NCBI RefSeq assembly: GCF_023159225.1
Contig: NC_063162.1
Location: forward strand, 102,254,094 to 102,318,093
Length of the DNA stretch: 64,000 bases
Source of the DNA: Perognathus longimembris pacificus
Taxonomy: Eukaryota > Chordata > Mammalia > Rodentia > Heteromyidae
Direction: 5' to 3'
Both the position numbers and the translations under genes were made by a program. Positions 57,401-64,000 of the stretch are shown here, piece after piece (the first letter of the stretch is position 1; each line of letters begins with the position of its first letter). Below the pieces are notes generated by a model. That model saw only the letters and a list, made by a program, of their open reading frames with translations. It did not search any database and was not told the origin of the DNA.

Positions 57401-57454
57401 GCATATGTACTTTTAAAATAACAATCTTGTTTTGATTTGATACCGATTTGATTT

Positions 57455-57670
57455 GATTATGTCCCAGGCATGGTGCTAAGTGTGCATTTTCTCATTCAGT
57501 CCTCACTACCACCCCAGAAGGCAAATCCTGTTCTCTATCCCTTTTGAGAGATTAGGAAGCTGAGCTCAGAGAAGTGAAGTGATTTACCCAAGGTGGTCCA
57601 GCTGGGAAGTCCAGATCTGGGATTTGAACCCAGAGGCAGAGTCTGTGCTCTATAATCACCTGTCATCCTG
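57455..57670 (-). mobile_element. MIR SINE, minus strand
   Basis: CCAGGCATGGTGCTAAGTGT, CTCAGAGAAGTGAAGTGATT, TACCCAAGGTGGTCCAGCTG and GATTTGAACCCAGAGGCAG: a well-preserved reverse MIR including its tRNA-derived head. Confidence 0.88.
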
Positions 57671-59255
57671 GGAGCAGGGTTGGGACTAAGATAGGACAAA
57701 CAGCTGCCAGAACTTACACCCTAAGAGGTGCTCACACAGGCTCTTGCAGGAGCAGAGCAACCCCTGCCTTTCGTATCACATGGATACCTGTTTTTCATCA
57801 CTCAGCCCATCCCTGCCAGGAAAGCCTGTCCTTTATGCAGAGTAGTGCAGAGGAACTAGCTGTCCATCATTGCCTGCATAAGCCAGTAGCCAGGCAAGGA
57901 AGCCCTCAGGCCCCCATCAACGAAAGGCTTTATCCTCCCAGGGCCCCAGCTTTGGGGCCTCGTGGTCAGAGTGCTCACCTCAGGGAATCACAGGAGCTGA
58001 TGCAAACTCCTTTTTGGAAGAAGGTGTTAGCAAAGATGGTTGCCAAGCAACTCCAGGGCATCTATCTACACTGATGATTTCTCTCTTTTTTCTCCCTTTT
58101 GAACATCTTCTCTGCTGCTGTTCAGTTTGCTCTTGGCGTTGGGATTGTTAGTATTTTCATGAAGGGCCGCTCCTTTGGGTGATGGAGTAGAGATAGCTTT
58201 TCATTTCAAGGTGTCCTTTTGATAGTGATATGCCCGCTAAGTGGGTGTGAAAGTCCTTTGCCTCCTTCTGCCTCCGCATGCCTCAGTTGTCACTGGCTCT
58301 GAAGGGCAGTGATAAAGAAGATTCTTTGGTCTGGAGTGGCCAGGAAAGGCACACAAAATCCATCTTCCACATGAGGACAGGGCAATGTGGTGATGTGGGG
58401 TTTTCACAACACTGGATTTCACCTGTTCCTCATTAGTCTGGCCACTTGAACATTTTCTCTGTCCCTGTGTGCCCCCCCACCCCCTGCCCTTGGGAGTCTG
58501 ACATGTTTCATCTTGAGCCCTATGCACTCACACCTCTGTGAGGGATTTCAGGTGTCCCTGGTCTGCTGGCTGATGATTTGATTCCCATGAGAGCCAGGGA
58601 GACCTTTTACCTGTGACAGGATAAAATCATGCCTCAGGCAGAGAATGGGACACTCAGAAGTGGGCCTGGCTAGTCACTTTAGTGTAAAGGCAGCTCCATG
58701 TCTTCCACCCACAAACAAGAGACCCACCAGCCACATCCTCAGACTCCAGACTCTGTCCTCTTGAGCTGGCCTCTACCTCTTGACCACTGTGTCCTTCCTC
58801 GTCATCCTTTGCAGATGCAAGACCCAAAGAGAACACAAATGCAAATGTGACTGAGACACAAGACTGCCTGGCAAAGACAGGCCCACTATGTAATAGTTGG
58901 CTTGAAACAAATGAAAAACATTCTGCTTCCCAAATGGAGTTAATGGTATTATTCCTTTACATGGTAGATAGCCCTAGAAGCTTTTAGAGAACCTCCTTTC
59001 CTTTGCAGGAGTTTTAGTGCTATCCACTTCTGTAACCTCACCCCCTTCCTATCTGGGGACTCTGCTTAGTGCTTGAGCTATCCATTATCTGCCCCTTGGA
59101 AGCTGCATTGCCCAACCCCTGCACAATGTTTTTGTGTCCCTGTCCCCCAAACTCCTTAGGCCTCAGTGCCAGGGCAACCTATGCTTTTCCACCTCTATCA
59201 TATTGGGAAAAGCCCTTTCACTTCCATGCTCAGCCCCCACCGCAGGCTAGCCTGC
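57670..59255. other. intron 2, repeat-poor
   Basis: No SINE recognised for about 1.6 kb. No coding signal. Confidence 0.55.
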
Positions 59256-59610
59256 CTCTTAGCCACCTAGACTTTTATACTAGCTTCGTAATTGCTCTTC
59301 CTGTCTCCGCCTTCCCTACTCACTACTTCAAAATTAATCTCCCCCAAATTCACATTTATCAAATTGGTCTAGAAATGAAAAGCTTTCATCACTTCCCTGT
59401 CAGCCACAGTTAACACAACCCACCGGGTCCTCTAAGCCTCAGCCCTTCACATCCCAGTAGGCAGATGCCTTTCTTGATGTCTTGGTGTTCCTTTCTTACC
59501 TGTGTCTCTGCTTCTGGTACCTTCCACTCCATTCACACCCCACTTACATCCTGCAGGGCCTAGTACACTTGGGCATGTCTTGTTGTCTCTCTGGCTCCAC
59601 CACAGTGGTC
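59255..59610 (+). mobile_element. L2 LINE fragment
   Basis: ATTGCTCTTCCTGTCTCCGCC, CATCACTTCCCTGTCAGCC and later TCACACCCCACTTACATCC resemble L2, heavily diverged. Confidence 0.5.
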
Positions 59611-59761
59611 TCCTCTGGCCCCTTTCTAAAGGCTATACCCACCATGTACATTGGTTCCTAAAGTTTATGCTGCTGTTTATTCTGAGGTCAGTGTCATGTC
59701 TTTATGACTGCCTCCGAGTCTTCTGGAAGAGAGTAGGGGAGAAGGAACCCACCCTCTTTTT

Positions 59762-59958
59762 TTTTGGCCAGTCCTGGGCCTTGGACTCAGGGCCTGAGCA
59801 CTGTCCCTGGCTTCTTCCCGCTCAAGGCTAGCACTCTGCCACTTGAGCCACAGCGCCGCTTCTGGCCGTTTTCTGTATATGTGGTGCTGGGGAATTGAAC
59901 CTAGGGCCTCGTGTATCCGAGGCAGGCACTCTTGCCACTAGGCTATATCCCCAGCCCC
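59762..59958 (-). mobile_element. IDL-Geo SINE (GCGGGAAG variant), minus strand
   Basis: Full-length reverse dimer with duplications CCCTCTTTTT at 59752-59761 and 59957-59966. Shares CCTCGGATACACGAGGCCCT with the 5.5-kb copy: a sister pair within one subfamily. Confidence 0.92.
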
Positions 59959-60065
59959 CTCTTTTTCCTTTTTGTGTTAACTGTTCAACCAGAAGAGTGT
60001 TAACAGTTCATTAGGAATCATATTTGTTTGTTCAGGTACATTGTTTGATATTCCTGCATTATTTT

Positions 60066-60281
60066 TTGGTTTGGTATAAGGATTTGAACTCAGGGCCTCA
60101 CACTTGCTCAGTTCTTGCTCTACAACTTGAACCATGCCTCCAGCCTAGCTTTTTGTGAGTTATTGTTAGCGATAGAGTCTTGTAGACTTTTCTGCCTAAA
60201 CTGGCTTTGAACTGCAATCCCCTCAGATCTTAGCCTCCTTAGTAGCTAGGATGACAGGTTTAAGCTGCCAGCTACTGGCTT
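60066..60281 (-). mobile_element. B1 plus ID composite SINE, minus strand
   Basis: GGTTTGGTATAAGGATTTGA to AGCTGCCAGCTACTGGCT. The right part lacks the GCACTGTCCCTGAGC segment typical of the Geo monomer, so it may be the older B1-dID arrangement. Confidence 0.75.
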
Positions 60282-61403
60282 ATCATACCATTTTTTTAAG
60301 TCTAGGTCCGCCATGTAAAACTGAAACTGTTTCCATTGAACACCAAGCTGCTCTGTGTGTGTGTTTTCCCCTTAAAAATCATTCTGGAGATGACCTATAC
60401 ATTTCTTTGAATCACTACCTAATATTTTGAGGTTGTTGAGATTCTACGAACTGACAGGACTCCTAAAGTTCCTATGCAGGTTGATATTTGGAGCCCTACT
60501 ACCAAAGGACATGAGCCCCAACATCTTCAGTAGGTTCCAAGGTCTATAGAGAATACTGAGTGGGAAAAGGGCTGTTGTGGGGCCTTATAGCTGCACACAC
60601 CTTTGAACAACCTGAAGTTGCTCATTTAATATTCTTTGGGAACTCCCATCCTGCCCCCTTGTTTGTTCTGGTCTCTTCTGAGTCAATGTCCACATGAACA
60701 TTTTTCACCCATTTAAAAGTATATCATAGTCACTTGCATGCATATCACTTAGATACAATAGTAATTCACAATTTGGTCTTTTTTTAAAAGGACATATGTA
60801 TTTCTGTATAAGGATATATATCTCTTTAAAAGAATGCATAAATATTTCTGTAGCATTCGAAATTAAGTTGTTGCTCTCATGACATTTTATCTTTTAAATA
60901 TTTCTCATTTGCCACATCTTGATTTTTGTAACCTTGGCTTATTTGCTTAGATAAATGTATGTGTATTTGCTGAATTGTTTGGAAGTGCAAACAGCATGGC
61001 ACTTTCCTCCTAAATACTTTGCATGTGTATCCAAAAATTAAAGGTATTTTTCTAATCACAATCATTATATATTTCTGTATCACACTTAGGAGATTAACAG
61101 TAATTTCCTGATTGCATCTAATAGCCAGTTCACATTCTGATATCCACCCATTTCCCTCCACACCCCAAAAAGTTTATAGCTGCTTCTTTGAAGCCGAAGT
61201 CTTGTCAAGGTCACTGTGTATGTCTCTTTAGTTACTTTTAAGCTGGAAGAGTGCTCTCACCTACTAGGGGTATGCACATATGTGTATGTTCATTTTTTTC
61301 TGAACATAATGTTGTACAAAGACGTTACAGTTCAGCATGTCTATCTCAATGTCTAGCAATTGTGTGTATGTATGTGCACACATGCATACATGCACATGCT
61401 CAT

Positions 61404-61632
61404 CTTGGGACTTGAATTTGGGGCTTAGGAGCTATTCCTGAGCTGCTTTAGCTGAAGGCTAGCATTCTGCTACTTGAGCTACAGCTCCACTTTTGGCTTT
61501 TTGTTTGTTTGTTTTTCATAGTTTAGTGGAGATAAAAGTCTCATGGACTTTCCTGCTCTGCCAGGCTGGCTTGGAACCACAGTGCTCAGATGTAAGCCTT
61601 CAGAATAGTGAGGGTTATAGATAGTACACAGC
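61404..61632 (-). mobile_element. B1-Geo SINE, minus strand
   Basis: CTTGGGACTTGAATTTGGGG to GATAGTACACAGCT with a GTTT repeat expansion at the monomer junction. Alternating TG/CA tract at its tail side (61363-61400). Confidence 0.82.
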
Positions 61633-61794
61633 TTCAGTAATTCTTGATCAGAGTCACCCCTCCCATTATTCTGTCTGTCCTAAAACATTGCTGTCTAGAA
61701 TGCCTCATTTTCTTGTCTGCCTCTTCGCTCTCTTATGGTATCATTTACCTTGTTTTTTCCTGTACTGTGTTTTCCCCATGTTGGAAGTTAAAGC

Positions 61795-62120
61795 TCAAGT
61801 CTTAATTAGAGTCAGGTCCACATCTTGCTTGGCAAGAACATCCTTGGATATCCTGAGTGCTTCATTCCACTCCTCCTCAGAGCCCATCAGGCCACTCATG
61901 TCACCCATGAAGGGATGACAGTCACTTGGGAAGGTGGTGGGCACCTCTCTCCATTGATTTGTTTTCCTTCTGATGAATGTGTCATGTTGTAGGTGATGCT
62001 TTGGCACTTAGTGACTATCTTCTTCCACCACAGGAAATTTCTTGGCATCCACTGGCTATCTTTGTTTAGATCTGTAATTTCTTTAGCAGGAAGAGGATGA
62101 TCATTTTTAAATTCTGTCAT
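61795..62120 (-). pseudogene. possible frameshifted protein-derived fragment
   Basis: Two overlapping minus-strand frames look more protein-like than most frames here: 61896-62120 (contains KEITDLNKDSQWMPRNFLWW) and 61795-62007 (contains GSEEEWNEALRISKDVLAKQ). A single frameshift near 61.94 kb would join them. No poly(A) or duplication is visible and I do not recognise the protein. It could equally be chance or an unnamed retroelement. Confidence 0.25.
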
Positions 62121-62166
62121 TCTGACCTACTTTTGTTGGCCAGTATTCTTCTATAAAGAAAACCAT

Positions 62167-62310
62167 AGCCAGGTATGGTGGTGCACACCTGTCATTGCAG
62201 CAATCATGAGGAGAAAGAAGGAAGATGACCAGTTTCAGACCAGCCTAGGCTACTTAGGATCTCATTAGAGATCCCTGTCTCAAATCAATAACAACAAACA
62301 CATTTTTAAA
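62167..62310 (+). mobile_element. B1 SINE monomer
   Basis: AGCCAGGTATGGTGGTGCAC through CAGACCAGCCTAGGCTACTT to CCCTGTCTCAAATCAATAAC, a canonical 7SL-derived B1 without a Geo monomer. Confidence 0.85.
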
Positions 62311-63350
62311 GAAAGACTTCTTTCTCATCAACAGAGCATGAAACGCTGTTTTAAATCACTTCTAAAAGGCAGAGTAAAGGTTTTTTCCCCCTTTCATTAC
62401 CAGTTTTCACAAAAAGGAGTTGAACAGTATGATTCTTAAACACAGGAGGGACCAGGTCAAGGACTGGCATGCTGGCATTCTGAAAAGATGTGTGTGTAGG
62501 TGAAAACCTATAATCAGTGGGAGACTTGAGGGTGGGGTTTAAGCTTCAGGAAGTGAAATGTGGTTGGTAGAGCATGTGTGTGAAGCTGAAGCACCCTCTA
62601 CTTCAACTGGGGGAAGGAAGAAGATAATTACACTAAATCTGGCTCTCACCTTCCACTGGGAGCCTAGTTTTTAACGTGGGTCAGCTGAAACACGGACTGA
62701 CATTGCCGACCATGCTGAGTACTGCTGTGCCTTTTAGGATGCAAGGCACAGGGTACTTCCTGCATCACTGGTCCAGTAGAGAGTGACGGGCCACCCAGGA
62801 TGTAGAAGCCTGGGCCTGGGCTCAGTGTGGGGCATGAAGGGGCACCATCTATCCTCTGGCTTTACCAAGCAGCAGCTGGGGTTCTCTGAGCCAACAAGAG
62901 AACTGAATGGGGCTAGAGTGGCCTGTCAACCACAGAGGGAAGAGATTTCAATATGGGGTCAGCAAGCTCTTTGACTTGAGGATGAGGGGGGATGTTTAGT
63001 TTGGGTTCTGAGGAGCACAGTGAAGCTGTAGTAGTAGCCTAGTTAATGTTTGAAGAATGAATGTTCTCGATAAAGACAGAAAAATGACCAAGGCGTGGAC
63101 ATTTAGGAGACTTCCTAGGGAAGCACCTGAGCAAAGGTCCAGGAGGCTGCAAGTTCCAATGGAACCCATCACTTTCATGCAGTACAGTTTCCTGGAAGCA
63201 GGCTCCAGAATAGAAGCACAAATAAAATCAGTAGTATTTGAATGTGTTTTGCTTTCTCTGCTCATGATTCTGTAAGGAGGGTTATTTTCTTGCATGCATA
63301 CATATATTTAAGGTCTTGCTGTTCAATTAGTAAATTCTATTAATACTGCA
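62310..63350. other. intron 2, unassigned
   Basis: Short overlapping frames on both strands near 63.0-63.3 kb without recognisable product. No repeat called. Confidence 0.55.
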
Positions 63351-63352
63351 TT

Positions 63353-63402
<50 letters not shown>
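63353..63402. repeat. (TG)n(CG)n microsatellite
   Basis: About 21 TG units then CGCGCGCG, adjoining the tail side of a reverse B1-Geo. Confidence 0.95.
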
Positions 63403-63880
63403 CCAGTACTTGGGGTTGAACTCATAGCCTGGGTGCTATCCCTTAGCTTCTTTACTCAAGACTGGCACTCTGCCTCTTGAATCACAGCTCTATTTCCAGG
63501 TTTTTTTTGCTGAGTAATTGGAGATAAGAATTTCATAGAGGCTGGGTGCCAGTGGCTCACACCTGTAATCTTAGCTATTCAGGAGGCCGAGATCTGAGGA
63601 TCATGGTTCAAAGCCAGCCTGGGCAGGAAAGTCCATGAGACTCTCATCTCCAGTAAACCACCAGAAAACTGGAAGTGGCACTGTGGCTCAGGTGGTAGAG
63701 CCCTAGCCTTAAGCTGAAGAGCTCAGAGACAGCACCCAGGCCCAGAGTTCAAGTCCCACAACCGACAAAAAAAAAAAAAATTCACAGACTTCCTGTCTGG
63801 GTGGGTTTGAACCAGCATCCTCAGATTTTAGCCTCCTGAGAGGCTAAAATTACCAACATGTGCCAGTGGTACCCAGCTAT
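63402..63880 (-). mobile_element. B1-Geo SINE split by an opposite copy
   Basis: Right-monomer half at 63402-63540 and left-monomer half at 63776-63880, separated by a plus-strand B1-Geo. The reading of the halves is continuous once the insert is removed (AAGAATTTCA + CAGACTTCCTG). Confidence 0.87.
63541..63775 (+). mobile_element. B1-Geo SINE inserted in an opposite B1-Geo
   Basis: GGCTGGGTGCCAGTGGCTCA start, full dimer, A14 tail. Imperfect flanks AATTTCATAG and AAATTCACAG fit a duplication. It and its host form an inverted repeat within intron 2. Confidence 0.88.
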
Positions 63881-63907
63881 ACTCAATAATATTGAAAGAA
63901 ATATTTT

Positions 63908-64000
63908 AGGGGCTGGGAATGTGGCTTAGTGATAGAGTGCTTGCCTAACATGCATGAAGCGCTGGGTTCCATTCCTCAGTACCACATAAAGAGAAAAAGC
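63908..64000 (+). mobile_element. IDL-Geo SINE, cut by window end
   Basis: Left monomer (AGGGGCTGGGAATGTGGCTTAG) and the first bases of the junction. Closest to the older 24.8-kb type (GCCTAACATGCATGAAGC). The right monomer lies outside the window. Confidence 0.85.

Larger units (their letters stand above)
46387..64000 (+). other. ATXN7L1: ATXN7L1 intron 2 (5' part)
   Basis: Starts at the GTAAGT donor after exon 2 and runs out of the window, so the intron is at least 17.6 kb. I looked for an exon encoding the expected continuation (an MHLFGHYP-like start of the zinc-binding domain) among the open frames and did not find it. The intron holds SINEs, an L1 and an L2 fragment, two MIRs and a tRNA retrocopy, listed separately. 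Confidence 0.85.

Overview
This is a window of mammalian nuclear DNA, almost certainly from a geomyoid rodent (kangaroo rat, pocket mouse or pocket gopher group). The main evidence is the SINE content. Dozens of copies belong to two dimeric SINEs that share one right-hand monomer. In the first, an ID/tRNA-Ala-like left monomer is joined to it; this matches the IDL-Geo family known from Geomyoidea. In the second, a 7SL/B1-like left monomer is joined to the same right monomer; I call it 'B1-Geo' here as a working label. Species cannot be fixed from this sequence alone.

Layout. Positions 1 to about 44,500 are intergenic: SINEs, old L1/L2/MIR fragments and many microsatellites, with no protein gene that I can support. 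A CpG island runs from about 44,570 to 45,720. It contains the promoter and first coding exon of ATXN7L1 (ataxin-7-like 1, + strand), recognised from its N-terminal protein sequence. Coding exon 1 is 45,537-45,717, intron 1 is 600 bp, coding exon 2 is 46,318-46,386, and intron 2 continues past the window end (more than 17.6 kb). Only the first 83 complete codons are present; the zinc-binding and SCA7 domains must lie downstream. No CDHR3 exon, the upstream neighbour I recall in human, is visible.

The intron holds the same kind of SINE/L1/MIR material. It also holds a CCA-tailed, polyadenylated tRNA-Glu(CTC) retrocopy with a perfect 15-bp target-site duplication, nested inside a B1-Geo element.

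Nearly all other open reading frames are translations of repeats or chance frames. The most interesting points are the tRNA retrocopy, sister subfamilies of IDL-Geo, an out-of-frame AUG just before the ATXN7L1 start, a short polyadenylated LTR-like insertion near 16.6 kb, and a 20-bp near-palindrome about 5 kb upstream of the gene. Repeat names come from recognising consensus-like sequence by eye, so boundaries of old repeats are approximate (often within 10-40 bp).
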